The notes: a model not told the origin generated them from the sequence alone. A DNA stretch of 64,000 nucleotides from Microbacterium enclense (GCA_038182865.1 CP116226.1:3844001-3908000); one strand, 5' to 3'. Shown: positions 1 to 8,853, counted from the stretch's first letter. Program-made: numbers and translations.

Positions 1-383
1 CGAAGACGCTCGACCTCGGCGTTGATCGAGGAGTCCTTCTCGATGAACGTATCGGTCTGCGGGACGTAGGCCTCGGGCTGGTAGTAGTCGTAGTACGAGA
101 CGAAGTACTCCACAGCATTGTTCGGCATGAGTTCGCGGAACTCGTTCGCCAGCTGCGCCGCCAGAGTCTTGTTGTGCGCCAGCACCAGCGTCGGACGCTG
201 GACCTGTTCGACGAGCCAGGCCGTGGTCGCCGACTTGCCGGTACCGGTGGCACCCAGCAGCACGACGTCGGTCTCGCCCGCGTTGATGCGCGCGGCGAGG
301 TCGGCGATGGCCTGCGGCTGGTCACCGGACGGGCTGTACTCGCTGATGACCTCGAAGGGACGAACGGATCGCGTGGCCTGCAT
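1..383 (-). CDS. uvrB: UvrABC excision nuclease subunit B, N-terminal part (runs off the left edge)
   Basis: UvrB is the DNA-unwinding and damage-verification subunit of bacterial nucleotide excision repair; it is delivered to lesions by UvrA and recruits UvrC. The 127 visible residues begin MQATRSVRPFEVISEY and contain the Walker A motif GATGTGKS, the downstream segment LVLAHNKTLAAQLANEF, and the beta-hairpin region FVSYYDYYQPEAYVP, whose tyrosines insert behind the damaged base; all are hallmarks of UvrB. The remainder of the gene lies outside the window. It follows coaE on the same strand after a gap of 64 bases, the order seen in many actinobacteria. The ATG at 383 is chosen because it lies just before the conserved N-terminal SVRPFEV segment. 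Confidence 0.97.
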   Translation of the reverse strand, partial: MQATRSVRPFEVISEYSPSGDQPQAIADLAARINAGETDVVLLGATGTGKSATTAWLVEQVQRPTLVLAHNKTLAAQLANEFRELMPNNAVEYFVSYYDYYQPEAYVPQTDTFIEKDSSINAEVERL

Positions 384-447
384 GATTCCAGCGTAGGCGG
401 GGCCTCCGACATCGGGGTCGGGTTGCGTTCGCTCAGCACGAACGGGG

Positions 448-1050
448 TCAGCGGTCGCGTGCGATCCGCCCCCAGAGCTCGTCGACCTGACGCCGCGTCT
501 CCTCCATGTCGCCGGTGGTGTCGATGACCACGTCAGCCAGCCGCAGCCTCTCCTCGTCGGAGGCCTGCGACCCGATCCGCGCGCGCGCCTCGTCTTCGCT
601 CGACCCGCGATTCTCCACCAGACGGCGCGCCCGTACGTCAGCGGGGGCGTGGGCGACGACGACCAGGTCCCACTGATCCCCGCCGCACGCCTCGGCGAGC
701 AGGGGGACGTCATAGACGACGACGGCATCCGGGTCGGCGAGACGAGCCTCGTGGAAACGTCGCTCCGACTCCGCGCGCACGGCGGGATGGACCAGAGAGT
801 TCAGCACCGCCAGCCGATCCGGGTGACCGAAGACGCGGGAGCCGAGAGCGGCCCGATCCAGCGCGCCGTCGTCCGTGATCACCTCGGGTCCGAACTCCCG
901 CGCGATGGCGTCGAGGACCGGCGACCCCGGCGACTGCACGTCGCGCACGATCGCGTCGGCATCGACGATGACGGCGCCGCGATCGCGCAGCAGGGCCGCG
1001 ATCGTCGATTTGCCCGACGCGATGCCGCCGGTGAGAGCGAGAAGAGGCAC
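448..1050 (-). CDS. coaE: Dephospho-CoA kinase
   Basis: CoaE phosphorylates the 3' hydroxyl of dephospho-CoA, the last step of coenzyme A synthesis in the cytoplasm. The 200-residue product opens with the P-loop LTGGIASGKST, followed by VDADAIVRDV and the CoA-binding region (LVHPAVRAE, VYDVPLLAEA), and ends with the conserved tail pattern IGSQASDEERLRLADVVIDT; length and motif order match the family. The GTG at 1050 is taken as start because it lies directly before the first beta strand and P-loop; the frame stays open upstream but with non-conserved sequence. It lies just upstream of uvrB on the same strand and probably shares its transcript. In many actinobacteria coaE directly follows rpsA; here it does not. 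Confidence 0.95.
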   Translation of the reverse strand: MPLLALTGGIASGKSTIAALLRDRGAVIVDADAIVRDVQSPGSPVLDAIAREFGPEVITDDGALDRAALGSRVFGHPDRLAVLNSLVHPAVRAESERRFHEARLADPDAVVVYDVPLLAEACGGDQWDLVVVAHAPADVRARRLVENRGSSEDEARARIGSQASDEERLRLADVVIDTTGDMEETRRQVDELWGRIARDR

Positions 1051-1147
1051 CAGACGAGGATGCCACAGACCGGCCTTCCCGACCGGTGGTCTAGCATTTG
1101 AGTGAGCCGTGCTCTGGCTTTCTCGACCCACGCACGGAAGTCCGATC

Positions 1148-1531
1148 ATGCCGAACCCGAATGTCGCTGTCGTCGTCGAAGACGATGCCGACATCCGCTC
1201 TCTGATCGTCGCCATCCTCGAGCAAGCCGGTTTCGACGTGCACCCGGCCTCGGGTGGGTTGGAAGGGATCAGCCTGGTCGATCGCCATGATCCGGGGGTC
1301 ACGACGCTGGATGTCAGCATGCCGGGTATCGACGGGTTCGAGACGGCTCGCCGGATTCGCGCCTTCAGCGCGACGCGCATCCTCATGGTGAGCGCGCGCG
1401 CCGACGAGACCGAAGAAAGAGCGGGACGCGACGCCGGCGCCGACGACTACCTCACGAAGCCGTTCCGACCGCGCGAGCTCCGCGATCGCGTTCGCCTCCT
1501 GGTCACCGGCGAGGGCGCCGACGGCGCGTAG
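1148..1531 (+). CDS. Single-domain response regulator (receiver only)
   Basis: A 127-residue CheY-like receiver with no output domain. The acidic pair sits at positions 12-13 (VVEDDADIRS), the predicted phospho-acceptor is Asp55 (TTLDVSMPG), the conserved Ser/Thr is in ILMVSARADE, and the conserved lysine is in YLTKPFRP. Such proteins act by protein-protein contact or as phosphorelay intermediates. It is convergent with the sensor-kinase / GGDEF-like operon (10 bases between stop codons), so it is a natural candidate partner for that kinase, but this is inferred from proximity only. It has its own promoter region in the 97 bases after coaE on the opposite strand. Start chosen at the ATG preceding the conserved first strand; upstream in-frame starts add non-conserved sequence. 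Confidence 0.9.
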   Translation: MPNPNVAVVVEDDADIRSLIVAILEQAGFDVHPASGGLEGISLVDRHDPGVTTLDVSMPGIDGFETARRIRAFSATRILMVSARADETEERAGRDAGADDYLTKPFRPRELRDRVRLLVTGEGADGA

Positions 1532-1541
1532 GCGTCGCGAC

Positions 1542-2699
1542 CTACGCGAGCCCGAACGGCTGCTCACCCGTGAGCACGGCTTCCGCGGCCGCGGTGTCGG
1601 CCGTCTCGATGAGACGATCGGCGTCGAACCCGACGTCACCGGCGAGCGCGACCCCGGCGCCGACGACCGGCACCACCGAGGTGCCCGCGGCGGCGACGTC
1701 GTCCACCACGCGATCCCGAAGCGCACGGACCGTGCGGCGGACGTCGGTGACGGTCGTCGCCACGAAGGCCACCGTCACCCCGGTCGTGTCGGTCTCGCCG
1801 ACAAGCGCCATCGTCGGCGCGTGACGGCGCGCCGCGGCGCGAAACGCCCGCAGGATGGCATCCGCTTCACCGGGGCCGAAGGCCATCGCGACTCGGCGGA
1901 GGTCGTCGATGCGGAGGCAGACCACGCACGGATCCTCCTCCGCCGCCCGGGCGCGGGAGAGCAGGATGCTCAGCGCACCACGGAACGATTCGCGCAACAG
2001 GATGCCATCGCGGTCGACCGTCAAGGTCCGCGTGACGGCATTGCTGCGCAACGCTGAGTCGCTCGACCTCAGCGACGAGGTGACGACGACCGCTGCCACC
2101 ACGAGGACGATGGTCAGCACCGACGCGACGCGTGTGTCGAACGCGGTGCGGAAGAGGTCACTGTCCGGCCCGAGGACCACGAAGACGCCGGTACGCACGA
2201 CGAACCACAGGGCCTCGATCGATAGGACGACGGTAAGTCCGACGGCACTCCAGCGACCGCGCACGACGCCGCGGCGGGTCTCGATCGCCCCCAGCACGGC
2301 GAACAACGCGTTCCCGAGGAAGAACGGCACAGCGCCCGCCCACGGCCCCCCGTCGGGCCCCTCGGCAGCGGCCGCCACCATGACGGTCACGACAGCCGCC
2401 GCCCCGACGATCAGAGGCACGCGCAGCGACCGGCCGTTGAAGGCGACACATCCCAGCCAGATGAAACCCGTCGCGGCTACGAACGCACCATTGCCGATCG
2501 CGAGGGCGACGAAGGGATCCGGGATGAGCATCTCGACCAGATAGCACAGAGCCGAAAGGCACCCGCTGATGTAGGCCGCCGACCAGTACCGTCCCGCAGG
2601 ACCGTCCTTCAGCATGAGCGTATCGAGCACATACATCAGAGCAGACACGAGGATCACCAGGAGGGCGGCGACCTGCAGGCTCACCGAGTCGAGGATCAC
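1542..2699 (-). CDS. Membrane protein with degenerate GGDEF-like C-terminal domain
   Basis: The 385-residue product has about six predicted transmembrane segments in residues 5-215 (for example ALLVILVSALMYVL and LTIVLVVAAVVVTSSL), then a cytoplasmic domain of about 150 residues with the layout of a diguanylate cyclase: CVVCLRIDDLRRV resembles the first strand with a metal-binding Asp, and VGAGVALAGD with DRLIETADTAAAEA resembles the last part of GGDEF domains. The signature loop is lost: the equivalent segment reads LVGETDTTGVTVAF, so catalysis is unlikely. A role as a signal-binding or scaffold protein is an inference. Its start overlaps the stop of the sensor kinase by four bases, indicating translational coupling. 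Confidence 0.75.
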   Translation of the reverse strand: MILDSVSLQVAALLVILVSALMYVLDTLMLKDGPAGRYWSAAYISGCLSALCYLVEMLIPDPFVALAIGNGAFVAATGFIWLGCVAFNGRSLRVPLIVGAAAVVTVMVAAAAEGPDGGPWAGAVPFFLGNALFAVLGAIETRRGVVRGRWSAVGLTVVLSIEALWFVVRTGVFVVLGPDSDLFRTAFDTRVASVLTIVLVVAAVVVTSSLRSSDSALRSNAVTRTLTVDRDGILLRESFRGALSILLSRARAAEEDPCVVCLRIDDLRRVAMAFGPGEADAILRAFRAAARRHAPTMALVGETDTTGVTVAFVATTVTDVRRTVRALRDRVVDDVAAAGTSVVPVVGAGVALAGDVGFDADRLIETADTAAAEAVLTGEQPFGLA

Positions 2700-4411
2700 G
2701 AGGTCGTACCGGCGTCTCGTGGTAGACGTACCGTGAAGGTCGCTCCCTCGCCGGGCGCCGAACGCACCGTGATCTCGCCGCCGTGGGCGCGGACGATGTC
2801 ATGACTGATCGCGAGTCCCAAACCGCTCCCGTGGGTCGAGGAGTTGCGCACCGCGTCCCCGCGGAAGAACCGCTCGAACAGGCGGATCTGCTCCGTGCGC
2901 GAGATTCCGGGGCCGTCATCCGAGACGGACAGGAAAACGGATGCTTCGTCTGCGCTCGTCTCGACCGACACGGTCCCTCCACGCACGTTGTACTTGATCG
3001 CGTTGGAGAGGAGGTTGTCGATGACCTGGCGAAGACGGCGGGGGTCCACGACAGCCGTAGCGGTGCGCACCCCGGTGTCGTCGATACGGATGCCGTAGTC
3101 CGCCGCGCGCGGCGCCTGTGACTCGATCGACAGGCGAGCGATCGTCGCGACGTCGGTCTCTGCCGGAACGAGGTCGAATTCCGCGCCGTGTCGCGATGAT
3201 GCCGACATCGCCAGGATGTCCGAAACGAGTTCGCGCAACCGTGTCGCGTTGCGCGCCGCGACCTCGAGTCGCTCGCGGGTGGCCGCCTCGATCCCGGGAT
3301 CGTCGAGGGCGAGGTCCAGGTATCCGATGATCGAGGTGAGGGGCGTGCGGAGTTCGTGCGACACGCTCGCCACGAGGTCGTCGCGGGCACGGAGCGCCTG
3401 CTCCTCGGCCGTCACATCGCGTGAGACGACGATGCTGCCGGGGTTCGAATCGGTCGTCGAGGGTAGCCGGCGCGCGGTCACGCTCAGCGCACGGCGGTCC
3501 TGTCCCGGCGCGCCGAACCACACCAGCTCGCTCTCGAAGACCTCGCCCGCTCGAGCACGGAACAGTGGAGTCGCATCGGCCGGCACCGGGGTCACCCCGT
3601 CCGCCGCGTACGCGGCGATCGGGGCGCCGAACACATCCGCCGTCGCCTGAAGGCGCGCGTGGGCCTCGTTCGTCAGAGCGAGATCTCCCTCGGGGGTGAC
3701 CCGGATGACGCCGAAGTCGACGGCATCCAGGACCTCGGTCACGAGATCTTCTTGACGACGCGCGCGTTCCGCCGACCGCCGCAACTCGGCGGACTGCTTC
3801 TCCAGGAGAGCGCGCTGCGCGCGCGCTCGACGGGCCGTGGAGTTCGCGAGAGCAGACAGGGCCACGACGGTGAAGGGCAGGACCACCGTCGCTGCCGTGA
3901 GGCGCTGTTGGTCGTCGTGACTCAATTGGAAGACGACGACCGCCGAGACGCCGATGAAGACGGCGATCACTCCCCCGACCCCGAAGGTCGAGCCGATCCA
4001 GATCGCGGGGAACGCCCACAGCAACCCCACCCCGGCGAGCGGCGCGCTCTCGCGGAGGAGGGCGATGGCCACCACGTCGATGATGGGGACGATCCCCAGG
4101 GCCCACGCCGGCAACGACCTCCAGGGCGCGAGGATCGCGAGCACTGCGCCGGCGAAGATGATCGCGACGCTGAGGATGAACACCGTCGCCGACCGGATCT
4201 GCCCCAGGAGAGTGGTCGAGATCACGAGCAGCAGCGTCGCCGCGAGGAGGAGCGCCTGGTTCGAGAGGATGCTGCGATGGACCCCCAGCCGCTCGGTCAA
4301 TAACGTGCCCGGCATGGCCCTGACCATAGCGCGCGCATAGCCCGAGCGCTCGCCTCGTTCCGGCGCGGCGGCGCGGATACCCCGCATGCCTCCCGGCCGC
4401 CGCTCTCTCAC
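2696..4411 (-). CDS. Membrane sensor histidine kinase with PAS-like domain
   Basis: The protein (571 residues from GTG at 4411) has about six transmembrane helices between residues 50 and 190, a coiled-coil linker rich in Arg/Glu (195-222), a PAS-like domain (about 223-335), a HisKA domain with SHELRTPLTS (phospho-acceptor His352), and a HATPase domain with N box (IDNLLSNAIKYN), G1 (SDDGPGIS) and G2 (GSGLGLA). It should autophosphorylate and pass phosphate to a receiver; the lone receiver at 1148-1531 is the nearest. The GTG start makes a GTGA overlap with the upstream gene, but ATG codons at 4327 and 4315 give a more usual N-terminus without the Arg-rich leader, so the start is uncertain. 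It is co-transcribed with the GGDEF-like gene, again with a four-base overlap. Confidence 0.92.
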   Translation of the reverse strand: MRERRPGGMRGIRAAAPERGERSGYARAMVRAMPGTLLTERLGVHRSILSNQALLLAATLLLVISTTLLGQIRSATVFILSVAIIFAGAVLAILAPWRSLPAWALGIVPIIDVVAIALLRESAPLAGVGLLWAFPAIWIGSTFGVGGVIAVFIGVSAVVVFQLSHDDQQRLTAATVVLPFTVVALSALANSTARRARAQRALLEKQSAELRRSAERARRQEDLVTEVLDAVDFGVIRVTPEGDLALTNEAHARLQATADVFGAPIAAYAADGVTPVPADATPLFRARAGEVFESELVWFGAPGQDRRALSVTARRLPSTTDSNPGSIVVSRDVTAEEQALRARDDLVASVSHELRTPLTSIIGYLDLALDDPGIEAATRERLEVAARNATRLRELVSDILAMSASSRHGAEFDLVPAETDVATIARLSIESQAPRAADYGIRIDDTGVRTATAVVDPRRLRQVIDNLLSNAIKYNVRGGTVSVETSADEASVFLSVSDDGPGISRTEQIRLFERFFRGDAVRNSSTHGSGLGLAISHDIVRAHGGEITVRSAPGEGATFTVRLPRDAGTTS

Positions 4412-4998
4412 TGGCGTGCGATCGCCTCGCTCGTCCAGCGCGCGAACTGCTGCCAGGGGTCGTCGACACCCGCCCGCAGCGACCCGACGTGCGTGGCGAG
4501 GTCTTCACTCAGCCGGAACCACTCCGTCCGGCCGAACCTGTCACGCGCGAACTGCTCGTGGCGCCGGTGTTCGACCACGCGGTCCCCGCGCTCGAAGGCG
4601 AGCACCTGGTCATGCCACAACACACGGAGGCGATGCCGCGGGTGCGCGGTCGTACCGATCTTGACGCGGTCTTCATACCGCAGGTAGTAGACGATGTCGA
4701 CACGAGGTGGCGAAAGCTCCCCGTCGACAGGGTCGCCCGCTCGCCATTCGCAGATCGCGCAGAGCCACCCGCTGGGCCACCGCACCCCCAGTCGCGACCC
4801 GCACAAGGCGCAGGGCGACGGCAGCACATCGGTCACCCCGTCCTGGGCTCCCGCCCACTCCGCCGCGACCGCGAGATGCCAGTTGCACAGAGCGATCGGC
4901 GCATCGGGCTCTGCGGGTGAGGCGCACCCGGAGGCGACGCACGCGATGACGGATGCCATTCCCGTACCGTATGCGCCACCTCCGACATCGACGCTCAC
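4408..4998 (-). CDS. Zinc-binding protein with GIY-YIG / T5orf172-type nuclease-like domain
   Basis: The 196-residue product has an N-terminal cysteine cluster (CVASGCASPAE then CNWHL), a second Cys4 zinc-ribbon-like block (CALCGSRLG and CAICEWRAGD), and a C-terminal domain matching the compact GIY-YIG relative known as T5orf172: VYYLRYEDRVKIGTTAHPR carries the YY and KIGxT hallmarks, followed by the conserved Arg and His in HRRHEQFARDRFGRTEWF. Members of this family are common in actinobacteria; their cellular role is not established. Whether the nuclease is active cannot be told from sequence. The GTG at 4998 overlaps the stop of the GH13 gene (GTGA); an ATG at 4959 starting MASVIACVASGC is a good alternative. 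A nuclease-like protein between a sugar enzyme and a sensor kinase is an unexplained grouping. Confidence 0.8.
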   Translation of the reverse strand: MSVDVGGGAYGTGMASVIACVASGCASPAEPDAPIALCNWHLAVAAEWAGAQDGVTDVLPSPCALCGSRLGVRWPSGWLCAICEWRAGDPVDGELSPPRVDIVYYLRYEDRVKIGTTAHPRHRLRVLWHDQVLAFERGDRVVEHRRHEQFARDRFGRTEWFRLSEDLATHVGSLRAGVDDPWQQFARWTSEAIARQ

Positions 4999-7280
4999 TC
5001 CGCCGTCGGGGCATCCTCCATCACCAGGAACAGTCCCGCGTAGGGACCGAGTTCGAGGGCGAAGCTCTGCAGTTCATCGACGCGTCCTACGACGTCACCC
5101 GTCGCGGCATCCACGGCCGTGCTCTGCGGCACGAGCCACTCCGAGCGCACGGTCCCTTCGATCGTCTCGCCGGAGAAGTTCAGCACCGTCAGCTGAAGCG
5201 GTGCGTCCTCGCGGCGACGATCACCGCCGTCGAGACGGTGGACCATCACGAGCATGCTCGGATGCCCCACCTGGGGGATGTCGACCTGAGACGCCACGGC
5301 GATCGCGTTGTCCGTGCGAATCTCCAGGACGTCCCGGAGACCCGAGAGGAACGAGGATGGGTCCTGTTGCTGAGCCGTGAGCGAGCCGTAGAGCGATCGT
5401 GCGCGCGGCATCCCCGACGCCGATCCGTTCGCGTCCGGTGCCACGTCGAGGAGGTCGTGTGCGCCGCGCTCGACCCACCGAGTGTCTCCCGAGGCGATGA
5501 GATGGCGCACCTCGTCGACTGGCAGGGTCAGCGAGCCGGTGAGGTCCCATCCCGACAGGGCGAACACGCCCGGCTGCCACGAGTTGTATTTGGCGAGCAG
5601 CAGATGGGCATCGCGAATGGCCGAGACGTCGTCCTTCGTGATCTCGTCGAGCGTCGCCTTCCCTTGCGTCGCCGCGATGAGCGAAGCCGAGGTGCACGCG
5701 ATGCCGTTCTGCGTGAACACGAGGTTGTAGTCGGCGGCCACTGTCAGCTTCTCCGTGAGTTCCGCGCGCACCGTCTCGGCGATCTCGGCGCCGGTGGCCT
5801 CACCATGGCGGAAGGGATACACGGTGTCGTGATGCGTCGTCGCCCAGTGCACCAGCTCGTAGGTGAGCTCGTCGTGGTTCTGCAACCCGTGGACGAGCTG
5901 CGCCGGCTCCACGCCGATCTCGAGCGAGGTCGTCAGCGCGAGACGGAGGAACTCGGTGTTCGCCGTGGCGAGGGCATGGTGATACCCCGGGCGTGTGACG
6001 AAGTCGTACGACAGATCGGCTCCGACCGCCGCGGTGTCGCGGATGTCCTCGATCGTGAGGTTGAGTTCCTGGAAAGTGAAACCGCCCACCTTGCGGACCA
6101 TTCCGGCGATGATGTGGTTGGCCGCGTGCGAGAGCGGGTGGCCTTCCGACCAGGCCGGCAGGCCTTCGGCGCTCTTCTCCACACCGAGGAATCCGTTGGC
6201 GTCGAGCCGAAGAGCGCTGGTGCCGAGATCGCCGAGCGAGTGCAAGGCGTCACCGATCACCAGCCGCATTCCCGCGAAGGTCGGGTCGAGCCAGTTGATG
6301 GACGGCTGCCCCTCCTTGAAGTAGTGCAGGTAGACCCAGCGGCGCTCCATGCCGTCTGTTCCGAGCACCGGCGCCGTCGCGCTCCAGTTGGTCTCCTTCA
6401 CCCCTGGGGTGTAGAAGATCACGCGCTGCAGTTCACCGATGATGTACCCCCGGGCGCTGAGTTCGCGCTCGGTTTCCGCGTCGAGATTGACGGAGTCACG
6501 CCCTGCGGGAACCTCCGGCAACAACCCCCAGTCCTCGCGAGGGATCTCGACCATGTGGTAGATGCCCGGATAGTCCTTGTAGGCCATCTCCGCGAGCCGG
6601 AAATCGGCGCCCTTGCCCGTGTGACCGGGCACGATGTCGTCGATGACGCTGCCCCCGTGCGCTTCCGCGACGTCCGCCACGCGACGAAAGGCGTTCTCGT
6701 CACCGAAGTCGGGGTCGATCTGGGTACTGATGCGGTCGAAGTGACCGTCGACGCTCGGAGTCTCCTGCCAGCCCGTGATGCCGCCCGCCCGCTTCACCGG
6801 TCCCGTGTGGATGCCATTGATGCCGACCCACTCGAACGCCTCCCACAGCGTCTCATCGCCGAGCGCGTCGAGGAACGACTCACCCGGTCGAGTGATCAGG
6901 GAGATCGGATACGCGGTGAACCACACGTCCGTGGACTCGATCGCCCGGCGCGCGTCCGGACGAGCGTACGGGTTGCGCCACATCGAGGGCTGACCCGACA
7001 ACTGTCGACTCAACACATCGGCGTCTTTCAGCATCGATTGGCGCACGAGCCACTCCACGTACGACGGGTTGCCGCCGTTCGCGTTTCGCGGATCGGTCAG
7101 GAAGCGCCGGAGCGTCCCGCCACGGAACTGATCTCGCGGCCGAAGGCGCCGCGGGCGGGCCGGATACCGCTGCTCGTCGTAACTGATCTCCGCTGCGGCC
7201 TCGACCGCGCCATCGGCCTCGTCCGGCTGCACCTCGACCGTTTCGTCATCCACCACGGTGCGCTCGTCGGCGTCGTCCAC
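4995..7280 (-). CDS. GH13 alpha-amylase-family enzyme, trehalose synthase (maltose alpha-D-glucosyltransferase)-like
   Basis: The 761-residue cytoplasmic protein is a glycoside hydrolase family 13 enzyme. Visible catalytic motifs are the nucleophile in LRLDANGFLG (Asp360), the acid/base in FTFQELNLT (Glu405) and the transition-state stabiliser in LQNHDELTY (His469-Asp470). Overall sequence resembles trehalose synthases, which convert maltose to trehalose, but the N-terminal segment is long and acidic and the usual family motif VDDIVPGHTG-like region differs (IDDIVPGHTGKGADF), so substrate is inferred. The GTG at 7280 is supported by a strong Shine-Dalgarno sequence, GAGGGAGGT, about six bases upstream. 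It is the first gene of the overlapping operon that continues into the GIY-YIG-like, kinase and GGDEF-like genes. Confidence 0.8.
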   Translation of the reverse strand: MDDADERTVVDDETVEVQPDEADGAVEAAAEISYDEQRYPARPRRLRPRDQFRGGTLRRFLTDPRNANGGNPSYVEWLVRQSMLKDADVLSRQLSGQPSMWRNPYARPDARRAIESTDVWFTAYPISLITRPGESFLDALGDETLWEAFEWVGINGIHTGPVKRAGGITGWQETPSVDGHFDRISTQIDPDFGDENAFRRVADVAEAHGGSVIDDIVPGHTGKGADFRLAEMAYKDYPGIYHMVEIPREDWGLLPEVPAGRDSVNLDAETERELSARGYIIGELQRVIFYTPGVKETNWSATAPVLGTDGMERRWVYLHYFKEGQPSINWLDPTFAGMRLVIGDALHSLGDLGTSALRLDANGFLGVEKSAEGLPAWSEGHPLSHAANHIIAGMVRKVGGFTFQELNLTIEDIRDTAAVGADLSYDFVTRPGYHHALATANTEFLRLALTTSLEIGVEPAQLVHGLQNHDELTYELVHWATTHHDTVYPFRHGEATGAEIAETVRAELTEKLTVAADYNLVFTQNGIACTSASLIAATQGKATLDEITKDDVSAIRDAHLLLAKYNSWQPGVFALSGWDLTGSLTLPVDEVRHLIASGDTRWVERGAHDLLDVAPDANGSASGMPRARSLYGSLTAQQQDPSSFLSGLRDVLEIRTDNAIAVASQVDIPQVGHPSMLVMVHRLDGGDRRREDAPLQLTVLNFSGETIEGTVRSEWLVPQSTAVDAATGDVVGRVDELQSFALELGPYAGLFLVMEDAPTAE

Positions 7281-7378
7281 TCCCGACCTCCCTCACGTCT
7301 TCTCCGACGCTAGTCGGTCCCCACGACATCGGCCGTGGGCATTGACCTCGCGCAACGGCGTGTCCCTCCATCCGCGAC

Positions 7379-8593
7379 TCACGACCGCGCCGTGCCGGCC
7401 GATCGCAAGGTCATCGCCGCGATCGTCGCAGCGCTTGCGCACATCAGCAGCACCGCTCCGAGGAACACACTCCACCCGCTCGAGGCGTACACAACACCCA
7501 GCGCCCACCCGAACACGCTCGACCCCGCGTAGTACCCCAGGTAGTACAGCGACGACGCCTGCGCGCGCGCCTCCGGATCCGCCACCACGGGTGTCCAACC
7601 GGACGCCACCGCATGCGCACCGAAGAACCCGGCCGTGAATGCGACGAGTCCGACGATCGCGGTCGCCACCGTCGGGATGAACATCAGGGCCGCACCGATC
7701 GCCATCACGCCGGTGCACGCCAGCAGGACGGGCAGCCGCCCGTGGCGTACGGCGAGAGCTCCCGCTCGCGGAGAAGAGAACGTGCCCGCCAGATACGCGA
7801 GAAACAGCAGGGTGACCACGACCGGCGTGAGGAAGAACGGAGACCCCGTCAGGTGGAAGCCCAGGTAGTTGTACACGGCGACGAATGCGCCCATGAGCAG
7901 AAATCCCTGGGCGTACAACGCCAGCTGCACAGGCGACCGAAGATTCTCGCCGAGCCGCCGACGCACCGAGGGTCCCTTCGCGAGTCGTTCACGACGAGGG
8001 ACGAAACCCCGCGCTTTCGGGACCAGCGCCACGAAGACGATCGCAGCGACGACGCACAGAAGCACCACGGACGCCACGCCCCACCGCCACCCGGCGACTT
8101 CGGCGACCCACCCGGAAGCGATTCGGCCGGACAGACCCCCCACCGTCGTGCCCGCGATGTAGGAGCCGGCGGCAGCGGCGACGTGGCGTGGCGCGACCTC
8201 CTCACTGAGGTACGCCAGCGCTACGGCGGGCACTGCGCCGAGGGCCGCGCCCTCGAGCAGACGAACCGCGAGCAGCACGCTGATGTCCGGCGCGAGCGGT
8301 GCGACACCGCCGAGGAGAGTGGCCGCGAGCAGACCGACCGCCATCACCGGCACACGGCCGATGCGATCCGCGACGAGCGACCACGGGATGACCGCGATCG
8401 CGAGTCCGAGCGTCGACGCCGAGACCGTGAGTGCAGCACCCGCAGGCCCGGAGGCGGTGTCGGCAGCGATGGCCGGCAACACCGCCTGAGTGGCGTACAG
8501 CTGCGCGAACGTCGCAACACCGCCGAAGAACAGGCCGACGAGCAGTCGGCGGTACTCGCGACTCCCGGGCAGATGGCCGGAGAAGTCGCTCAC
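7379..8593 (-). CDS. MFS transporter (YnfM/AraJ-like)
   Basis: A 404-residue major facilitator superfamily permease with twelve predicted transmembrane segments. Family marks include the N-terminal FFGGVATFAQLYATQAVLP, the loop 2-3 motif LVADRIGRVPV and the loop 8-9 region. The N-terminal sequence resembles the YnfM-type subgroup of putative drug or arabinose efflux proteins; substrate cannot be read from sequence. It begins with GTG (GTGAGCGACTTC) just after the tandem rRNA terminators, so it needs its own promoter in the 8594-8628 interval or relies on read-through. It lies 98 bases upstream of the GH13 gene on the same strand. Confidence 0.88.
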   Translation of the reverse strand: MSDFSGHLPGSREYRRLLVGLFFGGVATFAQLYATQAVLPAIAADTASGPAGAALTVSASTLGLAIAVIPWSLVADRIGRVPVMAVGLLAATLLGGVAPLAPDISVLLAVRLLEGAALGAVPAVALAYLSEEVAPRHVAAAAGSYIAGTTVGGLSGRIASGWVAEVAGWRWGVASVVLLCVVAAIVFVALVPKARGFVPRRERLAKGPSVRRRLGENLRSPVQLALYAQGFLLMGAFVAVYNYLGFHLTGSPFFLTPVVVTLLFLAYLAGTFSSPRAGALAVRHGRLPVLLACTGVMAIGAALMFIPTVATAIVGLVAFTAGFFGAHAVASGWTPVVADPEARAQASSLYYLGYYAGSSVFGWALGVVYASSGWSVFLGAVLLMCASAATIAAMTLRSAGTARS

Positions 8594-8628
8594 GTCTTCG
8601 ACCCTAGTTCGAGCCCGGAGACGACGAA

Positions 8629-8669
8629 AGCGTCGGAGCCCCTTCCTCGTAAGAAGGGGCTCCGACGCT
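8629..8669 (-). terminator. Second terminator of the rRNA operon
   Basis: A perfect 17-bp inverted repeat (AGCGTCGGAGCCCCTTC against its complement) with a 7-base loop. On the minus strand it follows the first terminator and is followed by TTTCGTCG. The short T run is normal for high-GC actinobacteria. It would insulate the MFS gene from rRNA transcription. Confidence 0.85.
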
Positions 8670-8693
8670 GTGAGCTGTCATGCCCGTAAATGC

Positions 8694-8725
8694 GAAATGG
8701 CCACCCAGCTGTGGGTGGCCATTTC
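8694..8725 (-). terminator. First terminator of the rRNA operon
   Basis: A perfect 14-bp stem (GAAATGGCCACCCA) with a 4-base loop placed about 10 bases after the 3' end of 5S rRNA on the minus strand. There is no T tract, so it resembles the I-shaped terminators of actinobacteria; together with the hairpin at 8629-8669 it forms a tandem pair. Confidence 0.85.
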
Positions 8726-8735
8726 GTGAAAAGAA

Positions 8736-8853
8736 GTCCGGCGGTGTCCTACTCTCCCACAGGGTCCCCCCTGCAGTACCATCGGCGCTGAGAGGCTTAG
8801 CTTCCGGGTTCGGAATGTAACCGGGCGTTTCCCTCTCGCTATGGCCGCCGAAA
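8736..8853 (-). rRNA. rrf: 5S ribosomal RNA
   Basis: Read on the minus strand the sequence begins GTTTCGGCGGCCATAGCG and ends GAGAGTAGGACACCGCCGGA; the two ends pair to form helix I of 5S rRNA, and the interior contains CCGAACCCGGAAGCTAAGCC, diagnostic of bacterial 5S. Length of about 117 bases is standard. It is the last gene of the rRNA operon. Ends are estimated from the helix and may be off by a base or two. Confidence 0.96.

Noticed and set aside
4953..7313. A 786-residue frame opposite the GH13 gene
   Set aside because: It mirrors the GH13 coding frame; Arg/His/Val-rich composition typical of an antisense shadow in high-GC DNA.
8669..8694. Tandem hairpins near 8629-8725 as a mobile-element end
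   Set aside because: They follow 5S directly on the minus strand and fit tandem rRNA terminators; no flanking target repeats.
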